From: Turneriella sp.
GTDB taxonomy: Bacteria > Spirochaetota > Leptospiria > Turneriellales > Turneriellaceae
Reading direction: 5' to 3'
Assembly (NCBI GenBank): GCA_019186965.1
Contig: JABARV010000003.1
Location: 62,001 to 126,000 of the forward strand
DNA: 64,000 bases
In this document: positions 18,530-27,692 of the stretch, piece by piece
Layout: each line of letters begins with the position of its first letter
Position numbering within the stretch: position 1 is the first letter of the stretch
Notes under the pieces: model-generated
Told to the model about the DNA's origin: nothing
The model's input: only the letters and a program-made list of their open reading frames with translations
Database searches by the model: none
Made by a program: the position numbers and the translations under genes

Positions 18530-20732
18530 TCCCAAAACGCTACGTCCTTGGGTTGAAGAGCGTTTAAAGGCACTTTTAACCCGCGCACGGATAAAAATAA
18601 TAATTCTTTTCTCCCTCCTTATTGTTCTTTTTTTAATTGCTGACGCACTACCCAGTTTTTTTTTCAACAAAAAAGCATTTCAACAGCGACTAAACGAAGC
18701 GATCGACTCGAGTGCGCTCGCGATTTCGTACCAAGGCGTCGAAGTAAGCTTATTGCGCGGCGTGCGCATTATAGGGCTGCGTGTTTCGTTCGATAATGAA
18801 TTTGCCCGCGGGCGCTATTTACTCGAAGCACCAAGCGTATACCTCCGTAAGACTATCTTTTTTTCTCCTGCGTCTGCTGCGGATGCCTTTGCCAATGCAC
18901 GTGTTATTATCGAAGGGGGAAAATTAAACTACTATGTAACCGCAGATGATTCCGACCGCGAAGTACTTACCGAAGTGCGTCGGCTTTTGCAAAAAAATTT
19001 AAACTACCATGTTGAATGTAACGATTGCAATTTTACGCTCCACGTAAAAGACGAAAACTATTTTCAGGAAATTACTCCAGTTAAAACAGTATACTTTACT
19101 GTTCGCCACTCTGGACAAGAGATTGAAACCCTTTTACGCTACGAAAGTTCCGCGATTGGTGATGGCGATTTTTTTGGTAAATTTAAATCGTGCGCATCCT
19201 CCGAATGTACAGACCTTGAAGGTTATTGGTACTTTAAACCCATTGGGCTAAAAGCGCCTCTTTTCAATAATTTTCAAAAAAAATACCATATCCAATCGGG
19301 AATCGTTTCTGGTGAAATTGCATTCGATAGAAACCTTATCCATACAGAAATTACAAAGCGAGGCAAAACCGAAATAGTAAAAAAGCCTATCTCAAATTTC
19401 CATCTTTCTGCATCGGCGAAAAATTTTGTACTTACACAGAAAAAACAAGAATGGTACCGCGCAGATTCTTTTTCCATTAACACCAAAATGCTTATCGAGG
19501 GGGTAAGCGCGACAGGATACGCTCGCGCTGCTTTGGACGATTACAACGTAAACGTCGAATTTGAAGATTTGCGTCCTGATGAGCTTCCCGCAAAATACTC
19601 GTTCCGTGTCGAACCACAACGTTTCAGCAACAAAACGATACACTTACCAACGCACAAAAAGATTACCGGACTTGAAAATTTAGAAGTTAATCTTTCTGGT
19701 AGAAAAGGAGATAAGTATACTAAAGCGGAAGCTAACATCAAAATTAGTGATGGCAATTTTTACCTTACCGACGAGAACAAACTTCCCGCGATAAAAATTA
19801 ATACCGCTGAGTTTTCTCTATCAGAAGAAAAGCTTACAGGAACAATAAACGCCGCGTTTGGGGCATCACCCATCAACTTTGAAACAAGCGGTTCCCTTGA
19901 ACTCTACCCGGTATCGTTTAAACCACGTATAGATTCACTTATGCGTGAGCACGGCGACGTGCCCGAACAAAAAATATTCGCGTTACGTGGACGCTTAACT
20001 TCTTCGCTTAAATCGCCACAAATTTCGTTAGACGACGTTAAACCTTTTATCAACTACTGGCTTGACGACTATTGGCAAAACGTGCGCGAAGGAATGCATT
20101 ATTCGTGGATGCCATCGCATTTTAAACGCCGCGAATACTTTGTCCGTTTTTTTCAATATATGGATTTTTCAATGCCCATTACAATTGAAAATTTTGACTG
20201 GGGAGAAAAGACGCCTCTAAAAGGAGAACTCTTTTTTGCGCCACAATACACAGGGGGAGTTTTTCGTTTAAGCTCTGCTGATGGAAAAAATTGGACAAAT
20301 ATTTCAATGTCGTATGGAGGCGATGAAACAAATGCCCCATGGTACACACACAATTTACGTTTAGATTTAAAAAACGGCTACGAACTTTTACGCCCTTGGC
20401 TCGGTAATGATTTTTTTGAGTACTTCTCAGGAGTAGAATTAGCGCTCGATAACAATTATAACGGGGAACGCGACGCTGACCACTACCTCAAAGCTACATC
20501 TGTTACCGATTTGGTTTTAAAGCGCGTACGTTTGGGTAAATGGGCACGCAAGAAAGAACTTCCGCTCCAGTGGGATACAATTAGCGTGCGTGCAAATCGC
20601 TCCAATGGGTTCGGGACTATTTCATCGGTACGTGCAGAAAATGAAAATACTATTATCTCAGGTTATGGCGACTATAAGCTTTTCGACAGAGAGTTAGAGA
20701 CAAATCTTAAAAATACAATTACTATCAAATAA
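18519..20732 (+). CDS. Large AsmA-like envelope protein
   Basis: A 737-residue protein with one N-terminal membrane helix (about residues 25-47, 'IKIIILFSLLIVLFLIADAL') and a long periplasmic region. The start of that region, 'AISYQGVEVSLLRGVRIIGL', is the typical AsmA/TamB/YhdP opening in which strands of an amphipathic groove begin. Many repeating beta strands follow. AsmA-like proteins bridge the periplasm and carry phospholipid to the outer membrane; that function is transferred from the superfamily. The C-terminal half (from about 480) is rich in Trp and Tyr and ends 'LETNLKNTITIK'. Coupled to DUF971 (11-base overlap). Confidence 0.6.
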   Translation: MGFDPKTLRPWVEERLKALLTRARIKIIILFSLLIVLFLIADALPSFFFNKKAFQQRLNEAIDSSALAISYQGVEVSLLRGVRIIGLRVSFDNEFARGRYLLEAPSVYLRKTIFFSPASAADAFANARVIIEGGKLNYYVTADDSDREVLTEVRRLLQKNLNYHVECNDCNFTLHVKDENYFQEITPVKTVYFTVRHSGQEIETLLRYESSAIGDGDFFGKFKSCASSECTDLEGYWYFKPIGLKAPLFNNFQKKYHIQSGIVSGEIAFDRNLIHTEITKRGKTEIVKKPISNFHLSASAKNFVLTQKKQEWYRADSFSINTKMLIEGVSATGYARAALDDYNVNVEFEDLRPDELPAKYSFRVEPQRFSNKTIHLPTHKKITGLENLEVNLSGRKGDKYTKAEANIKISDGNFYLTDENKLPAIKINTAEFSLSEEKLTGTINAAFGASPINFETSGSLELYPVSFKPRIDSLMREHGDVPEQKIFALRGRLTSSLKSPQISLDDVKPFINYWLDDYWQNVREGMHYSWMPSHFKRREYFVRFFQYMDFSMPITIENFDWGEKTPLKGELFFAPQYTGGVFRLSSADGKNWTNISMSYGGDETNAPWYTHNLRLDLKNGYELLRPWLGNDFFEYFSGVELALDNNYNGERDADHYLKATSVTDLVLKRVRLGKWARKKELPLQWDTISVRANRSNGFGTISSVRAENENTIISGYGDYKLFDRELETNLKNTITIK

Positions 20733-20767
20733 AGATGACACCATGTTAAAAAAGCAAAATTGGCCGT

Positions 20768-21736
20768 GTGCCTATACAAGATATTCTTGCCACCAATTTA
20801 GAGAAGAAAGCCACCCGCGATGGGTATGGCGCAGCACTCGTTGAAATCGGCGATGCCAACGACAAAGTTGTCGTGCTCGAGGCGGATTTATCCGGTTCGA
20901 CAAAAACCAAAGCGTTTGGAAAAAAATACCCCCATCGCTTCTTTAATTATGGCGTTGCCGAGCAAAACCTCATCGGCCAAGCGGCGGGCTTTGCGTTGTC
21001 GGGCCTCATCCCGGTGGCGTCGAGCTTTGCGATGTTCGCTGCAGGCCGCGCATGGGAAATTTTCCGCAATTCAGTAGGCTATCCGCACCTCAACGTGAAA
21101 GTCGCCGCCACGCACGCGGGCATCACTCTGGGCGAAGACGGGGCGAGCCACCAAATTATCGAAGACTTGGCGCTCACCCGCGTTATACCCGGCGTTTCGG
21201 TACTCGTGCCCGCCGATTACCACCAAGCGATGGCGTCGATTAAAACTGCCGTCGAATTTAATGGGCCAGTGTATCTGCGTTATGGCCGCCCCAACGTGCC
21301 GTCGATTTATTTAGCGACCGATACCTTCCGCATCGGTGGTTCGCACCTTTTACAGCGCGGTAAAAACATTGTGTTTATTGCAACAGGCGTGATGGTGTAC
21401 GAAGCGTGGAAAGCGGCTGCACTCCTTGAAAAAGAAATTGGCGTGAAACCAACAGTCATCGACGCGTACTCGATCAAACCATTGGATGCAGAGGCCATTC
21501 TCACTGAAACCAAAGATGCAAAGCTGGTTGTAACCTTCGAAGAACACAACACGTTGGCGGGTTTGGGCGGCGCGGTGTGCGAACTTTTAAGCGAGAACAA
21601 CCCCAAGCGCGTCCACCGCATTGGCCTTAAAGACGAATTTGGCCAATCGGGGACCACCGAAGCGTTGATGCAGCACTACAAGCTCACCGCCGAAACGATG
21701 CTGCCAGTTTTGGTGGCACTGGCTCGCGCTCTTTAA
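20768..21736 (+). CDS. Transketolase, C-terminal (pyrimidine-binding plus C) subunit
   Basis: A 322-residue protein that corresponds to the second half of transketolase. It has 'RFFNYGVAEQNLIGQAAGFA' with the conserved catalytic Glu of the pyrimidine-binding domain, 'FAMFAAGRAWEIFRNSVGYP', 'ATHAGITLGEDGASHQ', and the C-terminal domain 'VIDAYSIKPLDAEAIL'. The thiamine-diphosphate binding N-terminal half ('GDG' motif) is absent, as in organisms with split transketolase, but the partner gene is not next to it here. The start is GTG at 20768. Codon use is visibly more G/C-rich than in neighbours, as in citrate synthase and lepA, perhaps reflecting high expression. Confidence 0.9.
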   Translation: MPIQDILATNLEKKATRDGYGAALVEIGDANDKVVVLEADLSGSTKTKAFGKKYPHRFFNYGVAEQNLIGQAAGFALSGLIPVASSFAMFAAGRAWEIFRNSVGYPHLNVKVAATHAGITLGEDGASHQIIEDLALTRVIPGVSVLVPADYHQAMASIKTAVEFNGPVYLRYGRPNVPSIYLATDTFRIGGSHLLQRGKNIVFIATGVMVYEAWKAAALLEKEIGVKPTVIDAYSIKPLDAEAILTETKDAKLVVTFEEHNTLAGLGGAVCELLSENNPKRVHRIGLKDEFGQSGTTEALMQHYKLTAETMLPVLVALARAL

Positions 21737-22103
21737 TCTTACTGTGTTAATTTTTTCCAACCCCCGATACATGGATTATGCCACATCTTGATGGGAAACA
21801 CTATTTGGAATCGCTTTGTTGCCGATTCACCTTAGTCGGACGGCAAAGTTCTTGAACCAATCCGGAATTTCTTCATACGCGCTCTGGACGCAGACGAAGA
21901 GCGGCGGCAACGTGCCCAGGGCATAAACCTTTATCCATTAAGGCGCTGCACGCCGCTTTGGCGGGGGAATTTGTGCAAAATAGCGTACAAAAATTCTCAG
22001 AAAAATTGCTCCAGCGATTTGGCGCATGAGGTTCCTTGGCGTTTTTCCAAGAGTGTAGCTACTTCTTTACAGCATGTTTCACTAGCGTATCCAACCTAAA
22101 GCT
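21737..22103 (+). pseudogene. Gene-poor gap with a possible decayed coding remnant
   Basis: This 367-base gap holds no intact gene. From about 21778 to 22030 coding-like stretches occur in different frames: a short run from ATG at 21780, then 'KVLEPIRNFFIRALDADEER' in another frame, then 'ALAGEFVQNSVQKFSEKLLQ' ending at the TGA at 22027-22029. This looks like a gene with at least two frameshifts or a chance pattern. Identity unknown. The promoter for the next gene probably lies in the last 80 bases. Confidence 0.3.
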
Positions 22104-23810
22104 ATGGATTTTTTCAAACACAGTAGTATACTATTTTTGGTCTTCACGTACGCGATGCTTTGGGCATCACCCTCACCCCAAAGTCCAGGGCTTAACATCG
22201 AAGACGAACTCAATTTCGATAAAAATACTCGGAACAAAAAAAAATCTCCAAAGGAAGAGCAGAATAACCCCGAAGACAAAATTAACGGTAACGCAACAAC
22301 GGTAGAAGGCGAAGACGAGCAGTACGCTCCCGCACGCAAAGGAGAAATTGAGCTCCCCGAAGTTGCCGAAGGAAAACTTACGCGCTGGGAAGACCACGTA
22401 CGCGACCTCGACACGGGAGAGCGAAAAGGAACCAAAGTGTACGAGCGCAAAGCGCAAATAACGACAGAATACGGTTCACAAAACGCGCTTGGAGCAAAAA
22501 TTTTGGTGACCAAAAAAGATAGTTTTGGTACATACCTCGTCGATTATAAACGCGCAAAATACGATTACGAATCTTCGGGAAAAAACGCGGTTGCAAACTC
22601 GGCTTATTCATCCGACGCGTTAAAACTTTTAGGCCAGCTCAACTTTACCCCCAGTTACAATATGCTCCTGCGCACCGAATACCGCGAGGCAATGCGTGGT
22701 TTACAAAAGAACCCCACCCTTATGGACCAAAACAAAAAATTTGCCATCGTCGGTTGGGATAACCTTATCCGCCCCAGCGAAAACCAGCGCGTCACTGCGG
22801 GAGTAACTGCGTCTATTGCACAGGCAAGCGCCACTGCCGCAGTTACGCAAAACACACAAAGCGCTTCAATGCAAAAAATCCAAGGTTCGCTCGAATGGCA
22901 ATACATCTTTGGGGAGCGAAACGCGCTTACGCTTACTACCGATTTATGGTATGGAGAAAATAACGATTATATAACAGCAACCCCTATCTATTACCGCGCA
23001 GGAAACGCAGAGGCACGCAGCGTTTTTCCTCTAGCACGTTTTCTTATGGGAGAAAACCAACAAGCGCTCCAAATCGATGCAACAGTTGGAGCAAAAGTTT
23101 TTTTTGCACAAAGCATGAAGCCGCTTTGGGGACCACGCATTGCATTCGACTTTTTTTATCCGGGATACCAGTCGACGCTTGAAATAACACGCACGGGAGA
23201 AATACCAGATGCAGAAAAATATTTTTTTACTGCTTTCTATCAGGCGCCTTACCGTTTTTTAAACGCCCAAGACGAATGGAAGCTGGCGTTCAAAAATAAT
23301 TTCCACATCACAAAAGAAACACACTTAAAGGTAACAGCAACGCTTCTTAACTATCCTCTTTATTTTAACCGTGTTTTAGATACTCCAAATGGATTGTTAA
23401 CGCTTAAAACACAACAATTCCGAGCGTTAAACGGTAGCGCCTCTATCGCACAAAATTTTGGCGCGTACTTTTACCACGATAGCGGCGTTGAAGCAGAGTA
23501 TTTTATCGACAATGTTTCCCTACGTGAGCCTTTCTCTCTTTTCACGCGTTTACATTTTACCCCTCCTAAATGGGATTTTAGCGTCGATGTAAAATATGTT
23601 GCTGCACGTAAAGAAATCGAAAACCTCACACAGAAGGAAACACCGCTTTCTGCATACACCCTCTTGGGTGCAAGCATCGAGTATACCTTGCTTACTTCGC
23701 TTAAAATTTTTGTACGGGGAGAAAATTTACTAAACCAAAAATACCAGTACGTTTCGCTTTACCAAAATTCGACTGCACGGGTTTGGATTGGACTCAACAT
23801 GGTTTTTTAG
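22104..23810 (+). CDS. TonB-receptor-like outer-membrane barrel without plug
   Basis: A 568-residue protein with a signal peptide (residues 8-21) and a charged linker (about 28-75, 'NTRNKKKSPKEEQNNPEDK'). A series of long amphipathic strands follows. The C-terminus 'LKIFVRGENLLNQKYQYVSL' then 'STARVWIGLNMVF' is the typical last-strand pair of TonB-dependent receptors ('N.l...Y', terminal Phe). No plug domain or TonB box is visible and the length is short, so it may be a plug-less, receptor-derived barrel. Substrate unknown. Confidence 0.7.
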   Translation: MDFFKHSSILFLVFTYAMLWASPSPQSPGLNIEDELNFDKNTRNKKKSPKEEQNNPEDKINGNATTVEGEDEQYAPARKGEIELPEVAEGKLTRWEDHVRDLDTGERKGTKVYERKAQITTEYGSQNALGAKILVTKKDSFGTYLVDYKRAKYDYESSGKNAVANSAYSSDALKLLGQLNFTPSYNMLLRTEYREAMRGLQKNPTLMDQNKKFAIVGWDNLIRPSENQRVTAGVTASIAQASATAAVTQNTQSASMQKIQGSLEWQYIFGERNALTLTTDLWYGENNDYITATPIYYRAGNAEARSVFPLARFLMGENQQALQIDATVGAKVFFAQSMKPLWGPRIAFDFFYPGYQSTLEITRTGEIPDAEKYFFTAFYQAPYRFLNAQDEWKLAFKNNFHITKETHLKVTATLLNYPLYFNRVLDTPNGLLTLKTQQFRALNGSASIAQNFGAYFYHDSGVEAEYFIDNVSLREPFSLFTRLHFTPPKWDFSVDVKYVAARKEIENLTQKETPLSAYTLLGASIEYTLLTSLKIFVRGENLLNQKYQYVSLYQNSTARVWIGLNMVF

Positions 23811-23817
23811 AAGGTAG

Positions 23818-25134
23818 CTAAAGCACATCCATAAACGCACTTACGCTAAAGACCGCTTTACCCACACCTGCATCGCCGTACCCCGGCGGAACTTCAAGCG
23901 CATATTTTTTATGGATTGCTTTGTAACTACGTAACAACTTAAGATAGTAAAGAAGAGGCGCAGGGGCAGAAGTTTCCCCCAGTGGGGTAAAAGGTTCAGG
24001 GCACCACGTTGTAAAACGCGGTATAATGCCTTTGCTCATAAAAAAATCCAACCCTTCCGAAGTGGATTCGACCGCCTTATCAATATCGGTAAACCCCACA
24101 TTATCCGCCATTTCAACGCCACCAACAAAATTAGGGATTACATATTTTGCGCCAAAAGCTTCTGCAGATTGTACAACCCGCCTAATCCAATTATCGCGGC
24201 CAATATACCTTTCTTTACCCGGGCATACTTTTTTGAAAAGTTCTACATCCCACACTTCATAGTTGGGATGGTATATTTTTACTCCAGCGTCGACAGCCTT
24301 TTTGCAATCGTCTAGTTCCCACGCTTGGATAACTAACTTCGAGATAAAATGTTCTTTTAAAGAAGCGCTAATTTTTCTTGGGAACTGTAAATAGAACTCG
24401 ACCTCGTCTTTACCTCCCAACTTTCCCGTTACAGATCCCCCGGTAATCGTAAACGCTTTCGCCACACTATCGGTCGCTGCAATACGCTCTAGCGCTTCCA
24501 CCACGTGTTCTGGATTTTTAACTCCTGTGTAAGGACGTCCCTCACGTTTTTGCTGCCGCCAATTGTGGTTAATATCGCAAAACTGGCATTCCTCGTCTTT
24601 ACCAAAATACTGGCAATTGCGGAACACTGTCAAATAGATAAGGTAACCCCACTCAATCGCCGGAGCAACTTCACCAATGGGACTACCAAAACTATATTTC
24701 TCTTTATAGTATGCAGGTATTGGCGGATAAATAGCGTTTGCAATTGCTTCGTCCGCGAGATAAAGCTTTACATTACCTTCTCCATCAGCGTCAAGTTTGT
24801 AAGGCGAGGTGGGGTTAAGCCGTACAGAGATAACCGTCGGCAAAATTTTTGTAACCCCAGGTGTTTTATCGTCGGTAAAAATGCGGATTTCCTCTGGTGC
24901 GCGTGTATGTTCTGGAATATCTTTTAACGGAGCGCGGTCGAATGTAAAAATAAAGTAATCTTTCTTTTTATATTCAGCGACATTTAATGCAGAAGCGGTA
25001 AACACCATTCCTTGCCGCAAAATATCCTGTTTTACAACTGCCTCAAAGGGTAAATCGCTGAATTCTTTTTCCCACAATTCTTTAAGCGATTCTATGGTAT
25101 AGTTATCTCTGGCTTTAATCACAGTACTGGACAA
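23818..25134 (-). CDS. Radical SAM protein with unusual cysteine spacing
   Basis: A 438-residue protein with radical SAM character. The presumed 4Fe-4S cysteines are in 'FRNCQYFGKDEECQFCDINH', spaced C-x8-C-x2-C rather than the standard C-x3-C-x2-C. 'AFTITGGSVTGKL' fits the SAM-binding GGxP-like strand, and later 'EVWDVELFKKVCPGKERYIG' and 'RFTTWCPEPFTPLG' resemble biotin-synthase-like barrels. The N-terminal 150 residues form a separate domain. I recall similar 'ECQFC' proteins in Leptospira and cyanobacteria, but the reaction is unknown. It is divergent from the next gene with 52 bases between. Confidence 0.75.
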   Translation of the reverse strand: MSSTVIKARDNYTIESLKELWEKEFSDLPFEAVVKQDILRQGMVFTASALNVAEYKKKDYFIFTFDRAPLKDIPEHTRAPEEIRIFTDDKTPGVTKILPTVISVRLNPTSPYKLDADGEGNVKLYLADEAIANAIYPPIPAYYKEKYSFGSPIGEVAPAIEWGYLIYLTVFRNCQYFGKDEECQFCDINHNWRQQKREGRPYTGVKNPEHVVEALERIAATDSVAKAFTITGGSVTGKLGGKDEVEFYLQFPRKISASLKEHFISKLVIQAWELDDCKKAVDAGVKIYHPNYEVWDVELFKKVCPGKERYIGRDNWIRRVVQSAEAFGAKYVIPNFVGGVEMADNVGFTDIDKAVESTSEGLDFFMSKGIIPRFTTWCPEPFTPLGETSAPAPLLYYLKLLRSYKAIHKKYALEVPPGYGDAGVGKAVFSVSAFMDVL

Positions 25135-25186
25135 TTTTTGCCATCGACTTGTCCGGTCGTCTCTAAAGATAGTATATGTAAAAAAT

Positions 25187-25993
25187 ATGAAAGTTCCATA
25201 CGAAAAATCTTTTTCTGAGTTTCTAAGCTTTCTTTTAAAAGCCTACCCTGACGCAAAATATCCAGAAAAATTTATACCTATAATCGCGCACAAAGCTACA
25301 GCATTTTATGTTTTACAAAAATATTTTCCAGAACTTACAGGCGAGTTTTTGAAACTTGACGGAAAATTTGCATACGCAATTAGCGAACCTAATTGGCAGG
25401 GCTCTCCCCTTAACATTAGAAGTACAATTAAAGAATGCCCCGACGGCTCACACGAGCTTTACTTAAAAAAATCTTTCGTACTCGATTCTACTATTGGTAT
25501 TTTTGTTGTAAAACAACTTTTTCCTGAAGATAAAAGTGTAGAAGAAGCAAAGTCTTTCGCGCTTGTACTTGTCGATACAGACTACTACAGGTCGACACGC
25601 GTTGCTCTCGAAAAACCAGAAGCAACTTACCTTGTAGAGGAAAATACATTTATAACCCACTACCAAATGGAAACGACTGTGCAACTTAAAAATGCGTTAA
25701 TACAAAAAATTTCTAAACGAGAAATTCTTTTACTCGCACGCTCCATTGTGTTTCGCGAACAAGTTGCATACGCAATCCTTGCATACCTCGAAGCTTCTAA
25801 GTTTACCGACATGGCCTCTGTTGCGTCACGTGCAAAACTACTCATCCAACGTACGAGAGAAGAGCCTGGGAACGAAGAAATTGCAATTGCTCGAGAAATA
25901 CTCTCTGCATCTATTGTGCGCATTTTAGATAACGCAAATGCGCACCCTTTTTGGAAATGGCTTTCGCGGTTTGTTAAGCCGTCTGCGACTTAA
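25187..25993 (+). CDS. Hypothetical protein, possibly acyl-CoA dehydrogenase-like
   Basis: A 268-residue cytoplasmic protein. The segment 'FAYAISEPNWQGSPLNIRST' followed by 'DGSHELYLKKSFVLDS' resembles the middle beta domain of acyl-CoA dehydrogenases (lTEp..GSd...i.t....dg..l.G.K.fi), and the C-terminal half is all-helical as in that family. The length is well below the normal 380 residues, and the N-terminal helical domain is short. If related, it is a reduced member; the FAD-binding contacts cannot be confirmed. The 3' end overlaps the convergent gene at 25974 by 20 bases. Confidence 0.5.
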   Translation: MKVPYEKSFSEFLSFLLKAYPDAKYPEKFIPIIAHKATAFYVLQKYFPELTGEFLKLDGKFAYAISEPNWQGSPLNIRSTIKECPDGSHELYLKKSFVLDSTIGIFVVKQLFPEDKSVEEAKSFALVLVDTDYYRSTRVALEKPEATYLVEENTFITHYQMETTVQLKNALIQKISKREILLLARSIVFREQVAYAILAYLEASKFTDMASVASRAKLLIQRTREEPGNEEIAIAREILSASIVRILDNANAHPFWKWLSRFVKPSAT

Positions 25994-26486
25994 CGCTGAA
26001 GGTATCGAAAAACTCCATATCTTCTTGCGTTAACTTGTCTTTATTTAAGCCCATACGCGTATAGTATTCCTCTAAAATTCCTAAATGGAGTTTTTCTTCT
26101 CTTTCTGTGCTGTTTTCACCTTCTTCCATTTTTAAAGCGGCGCGGTATTCGTCACGCACACAGGCAAAAAATGCTGCATTCTTTCCGCTAAAGATAAAAA
26201 CCGAAGCGATAAAGTCAAACATTACCGTTTCGCATATTTTTTCAAATTCTGCATCGTCCTTTCGCCAATGGTCTGTTGCAATTTCGGCAGCAAAATAATC
26301 GCCCCATGTAGTTACATCTGGCCGTGCGCTATATTTTTTTTCCAAATTCTCGATTTCTTCTTTCCTCATGTATGGTTTTGTAGATAAACGGTCGCTAAGT
26401 TCAGCAACCAAAAGTAGATTACGTACTTTGCGTGGACTAAGCTTTTTTTGTAAAACAAAACTTTCGAGCGTAGGGCGTGACTTCAT
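25974..26486 (-). CDS. Helical cytoplasmic protein of unknown function
   Basis: A 170-residue, highly charged, helical protein without signal peptide or membrane segment. The N-terminus 'LESFVLQKKLSPRKVRNLLL' and the C-terminus 'YYTRMGLNKDKLTQEDMEFF' suggest a compact all-alpha fold. It ends convergently with the acyl-CoA-dehydrogenase-like gene (20-base overlap) and starts 111 bases before the divergent trmH. No family recognised. Confidence 0.55.
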   Translation of the reverse strand: MKSRPTLESFVLQKKLSPRKVRNLLLVAELSDRLSTKPYMRKEEIENLEKKYSARPDVTTWGDYFAAEIATDHWRKDDAEFEKICETVMFDFIASVFIFSGKNAAFFACVRDEYRAALKMEEGENSTEREEKLHLGILEEYYTRMGLNKDKLTQEDMEFFDTFSVKSQTA

Positions 26487-26597
26487 ACTTTATTATCGGA
26501 TACATTTTTTCCCGTTAGAGAATAATTCTAATTTTAAACAGAACCCTTTAAAGCAGTTCACGCCCAAAGTCTATGTAATGGACTATCCAACACTTCC

Positions 26598-27293
26598 ATG
26601 GAAAAAGACTTTCTCACTGAAAAACGCCGCGAAAGGATACGTAGAGTCCTTGAAAACCGTACACGACAAATCACCATTCTTTTAGAAGACATTTACGATC
26701 CACTTAACGCTAATGCAGTGCTACGTACAGCCGACGGCCTTGGTATACAAGACATCCATGCCGTTGAAAACCGCCACAAATTTGCAATACACCCAAAAGT
26801 TTCGGGGCATGCAGCACACTGGTTAACCATTTACCGCTACCGTGAGAATTTTCAAGCAGTAAAAGATTTTCGTATAAAGCCAGAAGGAATCCAAGCAAGC
26901 ACAAAAAAAGCTTTTGGTGTACTAAAAAATGCCGGCTATACGGTATTGGCGACAAGCCCAGCTGGTAAATCCGACAGTTTATACAAACTCGACCTCTCGA
27001 AAAAATACGCCATCGCCTTGGGAAACGAACGTTGGGGACTATCTCCTTGGGCGCTTGAAAACGCAGATGCCCTACTTGCCTTACCCATGTTAGGCTTCAC
27101 CCAAAGCTATAATATTTCTGTTACGGGAGCAATGATTTTATACTCTTTAACAGAAAGGCTACGGAGAGAAACTGACAACTGGAAGTTATCCGAAAAAGAA
27201 AGCGAAGAATTATGGGAAACTTGGACAAAAAGAAAGATAAAGAATAGAGGCATGCCAAATAGCCGCGTAAGCGGCCAATTGGGCATGCCTTGA
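26598..27293 (+). CDS. trmH: tRNA (guanosine-2'-O)-methyltransferase TrmH-like
   Basis: A 231-residue SPOUT-class RNA methyltransferase. The characteristic motifs are motif 1 'NANAVLRTADGLGIQDIHAV', motif 2 'YAIALGNERWGLSPWALENA' and motif 3 'GFTQSYNISVTGAMILY', which together make the SAM-binding trefoil knot. TrmH methylates G18 in the tRNA D-loop. The N-terminal helical extension 'KRRERIRRVLENRTRQITIL' matches TrmH. The last 15 residues are encoded by a palindrome (27248-27290) and are not expected in the family, so the reading frame appears to have been extended by a palindromic element. Confidence 0.88.
   Translation: MEKDFLTEKRRERIRRVLENRTRQITILLEDIYDPLNANAVLRTADGLGIQDIHAVENRHKFAIHPKVSGHAAHWLTIYRYRENFQAVKDFRIKPEGIQASTKKAFGVLKNAGYTVLATSPAGKSDSLYKLDLSKKYAIALGNERWGLSPWALENADALLALPMLGFTQSYNISVTGAMILYSLTERLRRETDNWKLSEKESEELWETWTKRKIKNRGMPNSRVSGQLGMP
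27248..27290. repeat. Nested palindrome at the 3' end of trmH
   Basis: Outer arms AGGCATGCC (27248-27256) and GGCATGCCT (27282-27290) pair perfectly. The inner core AATAGCCGCGTAAGCGGCC holds a second stem, GCCGC/GCGGC with loop GTAA. The core plus the following (A/T)ATTGG recurs, in reverse orientation, in the element that interrupts the ORF6N gene near 46731-46760. It overlaps the trmH stop and may also act as a terminator between trmH and acpP, which converge, though no T-run follows directly. Confidence 0.7.
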
Positions 27294-27297
27294 GTCA

Positions 27298-27540
27298 TCA
27301 AGAATGGTCTTCGATATACTTTTGTACGTCGCCGACAGTCTGGATTTTCTCTGCATCTTCGTCAGGAATTTCGATACCGAATTCCTCTTCGAGCGCCATT
27401 ACAAGCTCGACTGTGTCGAGTGAATCTGCGCCGAGGTCGTCGATGAAGTGGCTCTCGTTTTTGATTTCGCTTTCGTCAACACTTAATTGCTCAGCGATAA
27501 TCTTTTTTACTTTGCCCATGATTTCTTCTGTTGAAGCCAT
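27298..27540 (-). CDS. acpP: Acyl carrier protein
   Basis: An 80-residue acidic four-helix protein. Ser40 in '[20 protein letters not shown]' is the 4'-phosphopantetheine attachment site, in the canonical DSL motif. It carries growing acyl chains in type II fatty acid synthesis. It is preceded by a good Shine-Dalgarno (AAAGGAGAACC before ATG). It lies 152 bases downstream of fabG on the same strand, the standard fabG-acpP order, so the two are probably co-transcribed. Confidence 0.97.
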   Translation of the reverse strand: MASTEEIMGKVKKIIAEQLSVDESEIKNESHFIDDLGADSLDTVELVMALEEEFGIEIPDEDAEKIQTVGDVQKYIEDHS

Positions 27541-27692
27541 CTGGTTCTCCTTTGGGACGCTTCGATGCCGGGTCTCGATATGCCACAGTTGCCGAGTAGC
27601 TCTTTAAGAGCATACCGAGGCTGTGCGGCCACTCGACCACCGGTCTAAGCATCCAGTTTATTTTGTTGCCATAATTTTCTTAAATATCAAAA

